From contig JALIZF010001476.1 in assembly GCA_029948255.1 (NCBI GenBank), forward strand, positions 248,001 to 312,000: a DNA stretch of 64,000 nucleotides. The letters are read 5' to 3'. Positions 19,259 to 30,218 of the stretch are shown piece after piece; position 1 is the stretch's first letter, and each line of letters starts with the position of its first letter. Source of the DNA: Telmatactis stephensoni (lineage: Eukaryota > Cnidaria > Anthozoa > Actiniaria > Isophelliidae). The translations under genes were made by a program, and so were the position numbers. Below the pieces are notes generated by a model. The model did not search any database. It had not been told where the DNA came from and saw only the letters and a list, made by a program, of their open reading frames with translations.

Positions 19259-20604
19259 ACACCAGTATAAGTAAAACTATTACCACAGGAAGCCCAATTC
19301 ATTTAAATCAAAAACGTCAAAATAAAACAAAGTATGTCAAATCATTATTATTGTATTTAAATGGAAGCTCCGGTATTAGGTAGTACCTAATTTTTATATT
19401 ATTTTTAATAAGCTCAGGAACCCCACACCAACTTTTCAATTGATGTCCCATATAGGTAGCTTCTGATTTTGAACGTTACTCTTTTGCTTTTTATTTTATT
19501 ATCTTTTTAGACTGCCAAAATATGCCACTCTAACTGCACAGCATAACTAGTATGATTTTCATGATATTAGCTGAATCCCCCCTTTCGTTGGGGTTCCTGT
19601 GTAAAGCTTGGATAACCTGCAATGCATTCTGGGAAATTTTATTCTGGTCAAGTTGTGCAATGGAACGAAATGGAATCTCGTGGTTTTAGGTTGTATGATG
19701 TGATAAATGCTCTATTTCGAGAATTTAAGCGACTATCTACGAGTAATTACAGGTCAGTAAATGATAACATGTGTGCTGTATACTTTGTTGGAGATTTTGA
19801 GTCAGAAAAGCCTACAATAAATGTAACATTTCGAGACTTGTAAAAAATGGCGGAAAGCTGCTTGTGCAGCTAAAATATGTTGTTTCACAAGCCGTTTGGA
19901 GAATTATCAATTTTCTTTTAGGCAATTTTTCTCTTTTCTCGATATAGTACATATCTTCTTGCCATTTTGAACGCGAAAAGAACGTTTAGTTCGATACTTA
20001 AAGGACTCGGAACTCGGGTACCTCGTGATGCAAAATGCTTACAACGGTTCACGTACTTGCCATTGTTTGAAACTCGAGGGAAAAAATGAGGCTACAGTAA
20101 TTTCTTATAAACTTAATATCCGTATCAAGGGAAATCTCTGTAAAATATTTGCTGTCTATTTGCTGCTGTTTTTTTTGGCTAGATGCCCGGCAGCCGTTTA
20201 TGTCTTGAAATGATTCAGCCGTGCGGTCTTTTTGTCCTATAAAAAATTCATGAAAACAACCCAATCTTGTTTTGATGACAAATATTACGGGCTTTCTCTG
20301 AGGTCATTTGATTTGAAACCGAGCAATTCCTCCATCTTGGGAAAAGAGTATTTAAGTGAATGATACCACGTTATTTACGTAATTTGAGTTGCTGTTTCAA
20401 TGTATGCTGACTTTCATTTTGTCTGTTCTCGAAATCGTGAGATAAAGTACGTATATGGTATATATCATATAGGTAGAAATAACTTTTTATATGACAGAAT
20501 ACCCTACCCAGAATACCGTAGCCAGAATCATTGAATCAAATACATAAGTCGAATTGAAGTTCATTTTGGGTAATGTAACTGATAGATACAATAATTTTGC
20601 AGGT
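19259..20604. other. No supported gene downstream of the methyltransferase exon
   Basis: An ORF at 19622-19843 begins at gcattctggg and has no motif linking it to the methyltransferase. 19371-19388 holds a small palindrome attaggtagtacctaat. Otherwise featureless. Confidence 0.4.
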
Positions 20605-21391
20605 CAGGGCTCGAAATTCATTTTTAAAGTAACAAGCCAAAAATTGCTTGTTGATTTGAGAACTACAAGCAAAACTGAACACCAACAAGCTGAATTACAA
20701 TATCTTTTAATATTTGTTGTTTATTGATTTCTATAAAATAAATAATATGAACATATTCAACATATATATGCAAAGTTATTCAGTTTTAGATTCAGTAATT
20801 CTTGACATTTTAAACAATCAACTCATTATTATGCAATAAATTTCAAGAACTGACAATGTTTGTGATAATTTACCGATGATGATTCCACACCACTTTTTCG
20901 TGAACTGCAGATCGATGTTGAAATCTTTCATCCATTTATCGCATGTTCTTCGGTAGGCAGTCGTTCTAGTTTTCTTTGTATCTGACTCATCATTTTTTTC
21001 TTCTGCTTTGCTTTTCTTAGCTTGTGGCTAATCACTTTTTGAAAAATACTTGGTTATCGAGCTCTTGCCGGCCATTTCTTTCCACGAGGGACAAAAAACA
21101 GCAAGGCGTTCCTTGATCCGTCACCTGACTGGTTGCCAGAGTTGGCTTGGGTTCGAACTGAGTAATTTTTTGTGTTCGCTATTTCTTCGTGCATAAATCT
21201 CCTTCTCAGCCAGGAAAACAAACAAATAAACATAGAGTAGATGTCAATCTGCTTGGTAAGAAAAGAATTTCTCAGAAATTGCAAGAGAAAAGTGAACTCG
21301 CACAAAAATTCGAGTTTATTCATTTTGTATCAGCAAATTGAAATTTTAACTCGCATTTTGCGTGTGGGATATTAGGGAATTTCGAGCCCTG
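20605..21391. mobile_element. hAT-like non-autonomous transposon, 787 bp
   Basis: Ends cagggctcgaaattc / gaatttcgagccctg are exact 15-bp inverted repeats; CAGGG at the tip is a hAT hallmark. Flanks share caggt on both sides, but a full 8-bp target duplication is not evident. Interior frames on the minus strand (FVPRGKKWPAR; KWMKDF) look like remnants of a transposase N-terminus. Confidence 0.72.
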
Positions 21392-21502
21392 CAGGTAGCC
21401 ATTTCACGAACAAAAGATCACCAGTCACACTCTCAACGAGTGGAATGTGCCTGTAAACTTTAGTTTTTCCCACTGTACATGTTTTTAAGAGTTTTGTCCC
21501 TT

Positions 21503-21857
21503 TCAATACATTTGGATCACTTTAACAGTGTCTTTGATTGCTTGATACATTTCTGACGATAATGTCGGGTTTCTTTCCATCCATCTGTAAAGTTCAGTTT
21601 CTGTTTCTATTGTGATTTCAATTGGCTTCATATTATCCATTACTCGTTCAATCGCTTTAACCACGTTCACATTTCGAAGGGCTTCATCAAAGTGAAGTTC
21701 GATTTTTTTCGTCCTCGGTTAGCATCAAGCATATCAGGTTACTGTTTTTGACTTGACAACCACAGCAGTGTTTAATGTCGAGTTCATGAAGTTGTTTGCA
21801 TGCCTCCATAGCATACGTGGAAATAAAGAGCTTTTTCATAAACTTGATCAGGTTCAT
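21503..21857 (-). pseudogene. Unrecognised cysteine-containing protein, frameshifted relic
   Basis: From the ATG at 21857 the frame gives MNLIKFMKKLF, then AMEACKQLHELDIKHCCGCQ and ICLMLTEDE; after a one-frame shift in an A-run near 21700 it continues ELHFDEALRNVNVVKAIERV to EMYQAIKDTVKVIQMY and stop. The CC-x-C-x(9)-C cluster suggests metal binding. It reads as real protein over about 115 residues but I do not recognise the family. It lies 50 bp from a TTAA element and could be part of the same degraded gene as the DM-like ORF at 23.8-24.1 kb. Confidence 0.45.
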
Positions 21858-21911
21858 CTTGACTTCCCTTTGTAGTTCGCTTAAACATGAATGGTCTATT
21901 CACTCGCTTAA

Positions 21912-23180
21912 GGTACTAGATCTGGCTCAGGGTTAAAAAATTAACATGCCTTTTTATTGCTCTTTTAGTTTGTTTAGGACTACCTGAACACATTTTGTAT
22001 GATTTTTGATGTCTGTGACTTATGCCTGACTCTAAAAATCAAGCGAAACATTGTTTCTAAGGAAGAGATTTTGTGAAATTTGAGCGCCTTGTCAGAATAA
22101 CATAATCTTCCAGAATATTGTTATTAATCGCTTGTATTCTGATTTGGACATCGTTTAGCAGGTCTAAAAACCCTTTTCGACCTTTAATAGTTAGATATCT
22201 TCCTATCCCATTTATTAAATTTGAATTGTTTCTCGTAACTTTGTATTTTTTGGCCTCAAATCTCAATAGCTTTGTTCCAAGCGTGTTCGAATTCTGTGAC
22301 CTCGAAGCTGACCTCGGATAACGTGATTTCTTCGTTTCTCCTCTTTACACACATTGAGTTTGTTCCGAGAATTCATGAACGTATAGAAAAGCTTTAAATC
22401 CATTAATTATACCAGAGAAATACTATGATTTAGCATTAAACATGATAAATACAAGAGAACATAACATGCCGTGACAAGAGCCTCGTGTTCCAAGGTGTCG
22501 TTGTTAGGTATGACGTAATTTGTTTTGACCGAATACAAAGCTCCGCGAATACGATGATTTTCCGCAGGTTTTCGGAGCATTTTCGAAGGATAATCGAGGC
22601 ATAGTCGTGTGTAATGACGTATATCGATGAGAGGAACAATATGGTGGCTTTTGGCGGCGAATTTGTGAATGCTTGGAGAGTTATAAAGCTTTTTTCTCAT
22701 AAAAATGACATTTTTGATAAAGCAGCCGCCGTAAAACTCTTTTATATTCATCGTATTGTCATCAAATTTGGTTGAGAGTTAAAATAGCCTTCGATAATCA
22801 AATTGTAACCAGCCCGGAGCTCGAATCAAATTTCTTAAAATTTCGTGACTGAATATCGTGATGCTTTGGTAAATTCTAAACAAAAGAATATTTTTTTCCG
22901 GGCTGGTTACAATTTCTTCTTTATACTTAGTAGTGTTTATGTTCTATGTTTCATCTATTTTCTTTTATTATCTTTAGAGATATTATACAATTATTAAAAA
23001 AAGACCTTGGGCTACCTGGGGTATTTTAACACCTTAGGTGTGAATTTTCACACTTTTCGCTTGAGAAATGGAAAGGAAATTCTTTATAGATTATAGCTAT
23101 GAAATGGATTTTGCAATTAATTGAATGCCATTTGTGCAATTTTTGTCCAAATGACACCCACTTTAGCCAGATCTAGTACC
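21912..23180. mobile_element. piggyBac-type non-autonomous element with TTAA target duplication
   Basis: TTAA at 21908-21911 and 23181-23184 flank exact 16-bp inverted repeats GGTACTAGATCTGGCT / AGCCAGATCTAGTACC. The interior (1.27 kb) has no recognisable transposase. A weak minus-strand reading GRYLTIKGRKGFLDLLNDVQ (22100-22260) may be coding but is unassigned. Confidence 0.8.
22800..22917. mobile_element. Short MITE nested in the TTAA element
   Basis: aattgtaaccagcccgga at the left and tccgggctggttacaatt at the right are perfect 18-bp inverted repeats around ~80 bp. Confidence 0.75.
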
Positions 23181-23184
23181 TTAA

Positions 23185-23627
23185 CTAAAATTTTGTTCAT
23201 TCTTAAAAGAGCCCGGAATTATTGTAAACAATACCTATGACAGGTGGCTGAATCGAAAAACAATAGATGCTTAAGCGTGGCACGTGCCAACCATTTCGTT
23301 TGTTTTTTGACTGCTCCGGAAAAGTTGTTCGGTTGCTTTGCAACGGAGTTTTCCCAGTATTTCATTTGTTCCTTGGATGTACCGGAAAGAATTTCTTTTG
23401 ATTGTCAACTGCTCCGGAATAATTTAATTTGTTTCTCCGGAAAGAATTTCTTTTGTTTGTTAGTTGCTCTGGAATAATTAACTTGTTGCTCTGGATGCTC
23501 CAGAGCTGAGATGTTGCAGAAATGGCATTCCATATCTACTGACATTCTCAAGAATCGCTTTCAGTGTTCTTCTTAACTCTTTGCAATCTTGAAAAAGGTT
23601 TTATTCTCTTCGTTTTCGACCTGTTCG
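23185..23627. other. Imperfect short repeats with gctccgga
   Basis: 23300-23520 has four to five spaced copies of tgctccgga(a/t)aa and ggaaagaatttcttttg, at irregular ~40-bp spacing. No gene assigned. Confidence 0.5.
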
Positions 23628-24095
23628 GATTCACTGATCATTTGTGTTCCCACTGCCTCCAGGTTTCCGTTTCTTCAGCCAGGAGCTTTTCCAATTTTCT
23701 GGTTTCAATTTTTGGCCAAATTTCTTTAAACTTGTGAATGTTCTGGGACATTTCTTTTCTAGAATTTGCATTCAGATGATTTTCAGGCATCATTAAAACT
23801 GGTTCTTTGGAACTGTTATCTCTTCCACCATTTCCGGACTTTCACAAGAATGTTCAGGGAAGTATTTATAGTTTGTTGTCACTGGCAATTCTGTTTCAGT
23901 AGCAGTAGAAGTGCTTTTTGGAATAGCAGTCCTTGGTGCTTCACGACTTTCACGGATTTCTTTTAATTTTTTGTGTGAAGTACAAATTGAGCAAGCACAA
24001 TGTTGAATTAAACAGTTTCTCTTATGTCCTCTTAACATACTATATTTACAGTGTAGACGGCATTTAAAACATGTTCTAGGTCGCTTGGTGTCCAT
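23628..24095 (-). pseudogene. DM (doublesex/mab-3)-like zinc module protein, degenerate
   Basis: From the ATG at 24095: RPRTCFKCRLH, LRGHKRNCLIQHCACSICTS within the first 43 residues. Cys/His spacing CxxC-x3-H-x5-LxGHKRxC-x4-CxCxxC reproduces the intertwined zinc ligands of the DM DNA-binding domain of DMRT factors, though the flanks (usual RNHG and ERQRVMAxQVALRRQ) are replaced or lost. After a stop at 23793 the next frame continues MPENHLNANSRKEMSQNIHK, then a third frame ISESEQVENEENKTFF. Frame changes suggest a decayed gene, or missed introns. Confidence 0.55.
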
Positions 24096-24168
24096 TTGAA
24101 CTCAAGGTCTGATACAAGAACTGTTCGGCTCTGACTGACGCATTCTGGCGAAAATGAGGTACATTTTT

Positions 24169-24195
24169 AACTTGTGGATTGTAAATCCACAAGTT
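24169..24195. repeat. Perfect 12-bp stem, 3-nt loop hairpin (first of three)
   Basis: aacttgtggatt-gta-aatccacaagtt, preceded by a T5 run and followed by attgtgagg. It shares layout with 37266-37293 and 39349-39375 but not stem sequence. Confidence 0.85.
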
Positions 24196-24445
24196 ATTGT
24201 GAGGGGTCAATATGCAAATGAGTTAGCTTACTACTTCGTGTATGACAACATGAAATGGCACTATTCAATTTATCTATTGTCTAACTTGAATGTTGCCACA
24301 CATAAAGTAGTAACCTATTGTGTCACTCACTCACTCACTTTCCTGTAAACTTCCGGTCTGTCAAACTTTACTTCCGGCCTATTCCCGATAATAGGATACA
24401 GTGATAACTTCTGTTATAATAATTTTTGGCAATCAGTATAGCAGA

Positions 24446-24660
24446 TGTGGGATCAGGGATCAAGCTCCAAATTATGGCCAGGATCAGGGATCATAGGCCA
24501 GGGCTCAGGGATCAAATTTGTGGGATCGAGGATTAGGAACATTGGGTCAGGATCGGGGATCAGCTCAGTTTTTGCTCCAAGGATCAGGGATCAAACATTT
24601 CTAAATATTTGGGCTCAGGAATCAAAATTTCCGTACACATCCAGGATCAGTGAGACGAAA
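24446..24660. repeat. Degenerate repeat of ggatcagggatca
   Basis: Around a dozen GATC-containing phrases with 12-25 bp spacing. The ORF across it (Gly-Ser-rich) is a by-product of the repeat. Confidence 0.8.
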
Positions 24661-24985
24661 ATATACCAATGTTACGAGCCTGGTGTAGCACTAGAGAAGC
24701 TTTGAACGTAATGTAACTGTTTTAGATTTGTGTACAAGCAACAATTTTTAGGCACATGATGTAAGCTCGGTAAAAACTGCTCGGTATTACAAGCCAATGT
24801 TACATGTCGACCCTTGACTTACCTCGTGGTCTACAAGTACACAGGTGTAACAAGGGGACATTTTGTATGAGCAGGCACGATATTGCTGGCCAGTATTTTC
24901 GTAATCACTGGAGACAAAATGGCGTGAATATTTAAATCTCTCTTGATACTGACTACATTATTAATAATTTAATTATTAATAATTT

Positions 24986-25516
24986 TAATTAATAATAAGT
25001 AAAGATAAATTTAGATGTAAAGTTTGTAAAAGACCTCTTAATAGCAGTAAGTCTGGATTGAGAAACTTTCGAAGGGTTTCTGATGATAAAATTGCACTGG
25101 ATAGCGTATCCGATAACCTTCTTTGCAAAACCTGCAGACGAGCTTGCTTAGACTTCAAGAAAACTGAAAACATTTTCATGTAAGTAAACAGAGGCGGTAG
25201 CAAATTGTCACAAGTTGTAATTAGCATTGGTCAACCTTTATTCCAGCTTGCTGACAAGTGTTTGCGATCCAAAGGAAGGCCTACGAGTATGTGCAAAGTG
25301 TCTAGTATTACACCGCAGTGTAATAGCAGCAATGATAGTGATACTTGTTTAGGACAGTCACATTTAATTCCCGTGCAACTGCTGCATAGCAATGAAATAG
25401 CAGTTGAACCACCGCATCCTGTTACAAGCACATCGTGGACAGCAGAGGAAACATGCTTTGGAGAAGTTCTACGCGGAGCTTTTCAACCTGTTAAGTTATT
25501 AGATCAAAAACAATGA
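24986..25516 (+). CDS. Possible two-exon gene for a C4 zinc-binding protein (partial)
   Basis: Exon 24986-25179 codes for FRCKVCKRPLNSS, then LLCKTCRRACLDFKKTENIF, a CxxC...CxxC pair 40 residues apart that recalls a ZAD or treble-clef module. Donor gtaagt at 25180; acceptor ttgtaattag at 25224 joins in phase and gives QPLFQLADKCLRSKGRPTSM and an open frame to TGA at 25514-25516. No start codon is visible (stop upstream near 24980), so a 5' exon would be needed. The family is not recognised. Confidence 0.4.
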
Positions 25517-26693
25517 ATTATTAGACATCCTCTGAGTTCAGAATACATATTTAGCTAAAACAAAAATATATTTTAAGTACTTCCCCATTTTTATCACCAA
25601 TTTCCATATTTTGAATATATATAAGATATAATATGTATTTGCTGTAGAATTTCAATGGGGGATGTCATGTAGATTTGAAAATATATGGGGAAATAATTTT
25701 TTTCTACATAGAAAATTTCCATATATTTTACAACACTGAAAAAATATATTATATTTCTAGCGATCTTAATATAAAGAATTACTTTTTCTTTCATTGTGTA
25801 TAAGAAGCAAACGGAAAGCAAATTTCCTTGAATTATTTCTTAGCTTATAGGTACACAGTGACAGTAATGTACTTGATATAAAGTTCAAGTTCGGAGTATA
25901 AACAAGTAAAATATCATAATATTAGTGTTCCCTATTTTTCCTAATAGAATTAGCTAAATATTTCATCTTAGATATGATTCAGCTTGTTATATTTGTGCAG
26001 AAACGTTGGGGGATAAATGATAGATTTCAATATATTCAGCTTTTTTCAAGCATTTTGAATGTGGAAGATTTGCAAACCGAATCACCAGATTGTCTTCATG
26101 CTATTCAATGACAAAAGACTTACCTCAAGCATGTTATCCAATGTTTGTGCTTTTCTTACATTAGAAATCCAATATAGGTTGTAGTGTTGTCCACCATATT
26201 TGCTTCTAATACTTGCTTCATCAATGAAAGTTCAAGTGGTTTTAGACTGGTTTATTGATTGAAAAACTCTTCTATTATTCCATTTATCAAAATATACAGC
26301 TCAATAAATTGATACAAAACAATCTCTGTGTATCATCTTACCCAAATAAGCGGTAAACATGATGGGAAAGACGAACTTCATTTAGTAAACAAGTCACTAC
26401 AGAAATGCTTGCGTTGTCTTCCCGCATTCGGGCAGCGCATGCGCACACATAATGCCATCCTGTTCACCGGTGTACACTCCGTGAAGATTGTACGTGTCAG
26501 ATGTTAGGCATAAATGGCAATAAATATGAATAAATAATTTTTTATTCCTTGCCACACTTTGTACTGAACTACTCTCAGCTCCCTCTGCAGCTTGCAATTC
26601 ATCACATCTCCAAGCAGGGGTCGCGGAGAGTGAGGTGCTGGCCACTTTCATCCATGTTTATTCTTTTATTTGATTTATTTATTTTCTGTCAAA
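25517..26693. other. AT-rich stretch, no supported gene
   Basis: 25530-26380 is strongly AT-rich with short atatat/aaatat runs. Minus-strand ORFs here lack domains. Confidence 0.45.
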
Positions 26694-26990
26694 GATTTGG
26701 AAACAACGGAAAGGGCTTTGATCAGCCAGATTGTAAAAGTATGCAAGCTAGTCCTTGTAAATCCATTGACAAGTGCATCTGGAGAAAAGTCGTTTTCAGC
26801 AGCTCAATGATTAGAGACATGGCTGAGAACAATGATGACCCAGGAACAGTTCAATAATCTTGATTCTTCTTCACATTCATAAGTTGAGAACTGATTCTTT
26901 GAATATATAACAGCCATTGTGATTCTTTTCAGTGAGACCAATGAAATCGTAAAAGAAACTATGGGGAATTCAAGAAGCAGATCTAAAGTT
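26694..26990 (+). pseudogene. hAT transposase C-terminal (dimerisation) fragment
   Basis: The frame reads ERALISQIVKVCKLVLVNPL, TSASGEKSFSAA, then stop, LETWLRTMMTQEQFNNL. The NP-x(3-4)-S-x(2)-SFSA...LRTxMxQxRxxxL pattern is the hATC dimerisation domain at the end of hAT transposases and THAP0/ZBED-type domesticated copies. At least three in-frame stops make it non-functional. The rest of the transposase is absent. Confidence 0.72.
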
Positions 26991-27616
26991 CTGTGCGATG
27001 TGGACGGGCAACATACACATATAAACAACTGTTTATTTCCATTTGTTTTGTAGTTCGTAGTAGCATGCTTTTTCATCAAATTTGTAGCCGTTTTCAAATT
27101 AATTTATAGGAATTTTTCGCAAGGACGTTAGAACGAAACTGTCAGCGTTTTCATAATTTCTGAAACATCTTACCCAAATTGTTTAAAAAGAACCGATAAA
27201 AAATTAAAAAAAACCCAACCAAAAACAAAATCTGTTGCAAACACAAAATTGTGCAAAAACACGCACAAACACAAAGATAAGAGAACAGGAGTCTTTGTGC
27301 TAAACCACCCCTCAGAACGCTGGAACGATTTCGGAGGTTCACAATTGTAAAATTTCCTGGGGCAGCATACCCCCGGACCCTCCTAGATTATTCCCGCCTT
27401 TGGCGGTTGTTATCCCCCCCCCCACTTTTTGGGCCGCTCCTGCGGCCCCTGCCAAGTTGAGCTGCTCGATATTCGAATGTGAAAACAATGGACTGTCTTT
27501 GTAGTTGCTGTCTTCAAACAACAAAAATAGGTGCACAAAATGAGCATGTAGCTTGGAATCATCTGTAGTGTGTGTGCTTAGCTTAAGCGTTGCACGTTGT
27601 CAGAAATAAAAGTTAA
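26991..27616. other. Unassigned, with a dispersed-repeat block
   Basis: 27355-27445 (cagcatacccccggacc, gggccgctcctgcggcccct) is a C-rich, hairpin-prone block that looks like a copy of a dispersed repeat. The TTAA at 27613-27616 is the left piggyBac target copy. Confidence 0.4.
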
Positions 27617-27640
27617 CCCTTGTCCTGCCAAGGACGAGTA

Positions 27641-27690
27641 TACTCGTTTCCAGGATCGTATTTCTCAGTGCTAAGGACGAGTATACTCGT
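27641..27690. promoter_or_regulatory. Subterminal duplicated palindrome in piggyBac left end
   Basis: aaggacgagtatactcgttt is present twice, 30 bp apart. The core CGAGTATACTCG is a perfect 12-bp palindrome, a plausible transposase-binding site; no matching pair was seen at the right end. Confidence 0.6.
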
Positions 27691-27990
27691 TTTTAATGTA
27701 GTACCTAAATTACCTAAATTATACCTCAATTGATTTCCAAAGAACCAGCCAATTATTTTACTGGATTTTTCCACGTGATATCAATAGCACAAGGATCGAA
27801 GAAAATGAACGTGTGATGATCATCACAAGATGGCATCGTGTTTGCTAGAGAGGGCTAAATATTTCTGTAAGGTATTTTGCAATTTACGCTTTTCTCATGC
27901 TGTAGTGTTCTTAGATTGTGAAAGAATCTGAAATTTTGTCAAACCTAAGTCCGTGATTGTGTAATAAAATGTTATTTAAACTGCATTTTC

Positions 27991-29683
27991 TTGTTCTTGC
28001 TTCGTTTTCACTCGCTGTCAAAATGGAAAGCAACAACTGATTTCACCTTACTATTTAATTCTGACGATGAAGAGGAGTTCGAGGGGTTTGATTTGGAAGA
28101 TATAGAAGATATTTCTAATAATTCAGTGGAAAATGATGAAGAAGACGAAGCAGAAGAAGAGCAAACTGAAGAGACGTGGGATAGCGACAATGTAAACAAC
28201 CTACCTGACCAGCCAAATTTTACTGTGAATCCGGGAGTACAAACACAAATTTGCAACGGCCCAAAACCAATAAATTTCTTCACACTTTTTTTCACTAAAG
28301 AAATTGTTGACAAAATTGCCATTCAGACAAATTCAAGGTCAAATCTTTGGAAACCCGTAACGAGCGATGAACTCTATCTTTTCTTTGTTTACAATTGGCC
28401 TTACTGACAAGTTAGACTTAGAGCTTTACTGGTCTACAGATGAAGTATTGAATACGCCATTTTTTAGCAAAAACATGTCTAAGAATCACTTTTTATTGAT
28501 CCTAAAATTTCTGCATTTCAACGACAACCGGACACAAGTGCCTAGAGGTCAAGCTGGCTACGACCCATTGTTCAAAATAAGACCCGTGTATGATGCCATA
28601 AAAAAGCGCTTTAAAGATGTTTACACACCAACACAGCATCTAAGTATTGATGAAAGTACAATTGGCTGGAGAGGGAACCTTCATTTCTGTTGCTACAACC
28701 CAAAGAAGTCCCACAAATTTCATATCAAAGTCTTTGTTGTGTCAGAAGCTTCCTCTGGGTACATCTGTGACTGGGAAATTTATGAAGGTAAACAAGCTCA
28801 TATCAGCGAAAAAGGAGCTACTTACGATCGTGTCATGCACCTTTTACAAGATTATAAAGGACAAGGTTATGTTGTCTATATGGATAACTATTATTCCAGT
28901 CCTGAACTATATTCAGACCTTTACAAAGATAAAATAGCTTGTGTTGGGACAGTGAGACCAAACAGAAAAGGATTTCCCAATGAGGCTCTAAAACAGAAGC
29001 TGAAATGTGGAGAACACCTATCTCTAAGGAAAGGAGAATTAATGGTTCTAAAATGGAAAGACAAGAAGGATGTCTTCATGCTTTCCACAAGACATGATGA
29101 TGAATTTGAGGCTATAGGGAGAGTGGATCGCACATCTGGTCAGCCTGTCACCAAACCAAAGGTCATTCTTGAGTATAATCAGCACATAGGTGGGGTTGAC
29201 AGGAGTGACCAGATGATGCAATATCATTCCTTTGAGAGAAAAACATCAAAATACTACAAGAAGGTTTTCTTTCACCTGCTTCACTTGTGCCAAGTCCAAG
29301 CCTATTTGATCTACAAGAAGCTGACAGAAAACCCTCTTCTTGCACGGGAATTTTGTGTGCAGTTGGTAAAAGACTTGGTACTTCATGCACGTGAGGGAGG
29401 GGTCCAGTCCCCTAGTGACTTCACAAGAACCTCGCCTCAAGCACAGAACATCTCCAGGTTAACTGGCAGGCACTTCCCTTCCATGATAACTCCAAAGCCA
29501 GGTGCCAAGAAATCATTGCCAACCCAGAAGTGTAAAGTTTGCTTAGAGTATAACTTGAGAAAGGAGACCCGATACCAATGTGTTAGCTGCAATAACACCC
29601 CTCTGAAACCTTTGAAAGGTTCCATACTCTTTTGCACTACTGAACAGTTGATAAAGAGCACTATCCCTCTTTGGTATTCTTGA
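27991..29683 (+). pseudogene. piggyBac transposase, one frameshift
   Basis: DDD-type transposase that cuts and pastes at TTAA. The N-terminal part is acidic (DDEEEFEGFDLEDIEDI), then FFTLFFTKEIVDKIA. The frame changes near 28385 (DELYLFF then TIGLTDKLDLELYW), with a few residues lost. The catalytic Asp residues are visible in LSIDESTIGW, VYMDNYYSS and GGVDRSDQMM, and the C-terminal zinc module CKVCLEY, YQCVSCNNTPL, LFC is present. The start is unclear: the ATG at 28022 is out of frame with the acidic segment, so a second small indel may exist there. Length (~560 residues) is normal for the family. Confidence 0.9.
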
Positions 29684-30218
29684 TATTGATCTATTTAGAT
29701 GCTGGCTTATAATTTACATCTAAATGTGTAATAAACTGTCCTCAATTATTACTTGTAAACAGATATATGTAACATGTTTTGTCTGACATTCATTTTGAGC
29801 AATTTTTTTGTTATTCGAGTTAATTCAAGTGAGAAGACAAGGGGAAAACATTTTTTTATTAAACAAAGGGTTACCATAGCAACAATTTCTCACTGTTGGG
29901 CGTGACAGAGTTGAGACTTACACCAAATGAAGGAGAAATGTGCCAGCTTTTAGAAAAGTATGGGTTTGTACAGGCTTAAATCAATTCCTGATTTTATATG
30001 AATTTTTAAAGTAAACACTACATAATTTCCAAAAATACCTGGCATTGAAGGTAGGGCAAGGGTGATAGTCCTTGGCAGGACAAGGGTTAAGAAATAGAAA
30101 TAAAATATAAAAGGATACTTTAAACTTAAACATGTTGATATGTTGATATGTTGAGTTAAAGAAGTTCTGGTGTTCATTGCTGTCTATGATCTTGTCCTTG
30201 TCCTTGTCTTTGTCCTTG

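Larger units (their letters stand above)
27617..30086 (+). mobile_element. Complete piggyBac transposon, 2,470 bp
   Basis: Perfect 19-bp TIRs (CCCTTGTCCTGCCAAGGAC and its complement) flanked by TTAA at 27613-27616 and 30087-30090. Subterminal palindromes cgagtatactcg occur at 27646 and 27676 inside repeats of aaggacgagtatactcgttt. It interrupts sequence next to LINE ORF1 on its right. Structurally fresh, but its transposase frame is broken once. Confidence 0.93.

Noticed and set aside
19622..19843. Second exon of the methyltransferase
   Set aside because: No motif of the family C-terminus and no suitable acceptor that keeps phase with 19250.
24445..24705. Gly-Ser-rich protein
   Set aside because: By-product of the GATC-rich DNA repeat.
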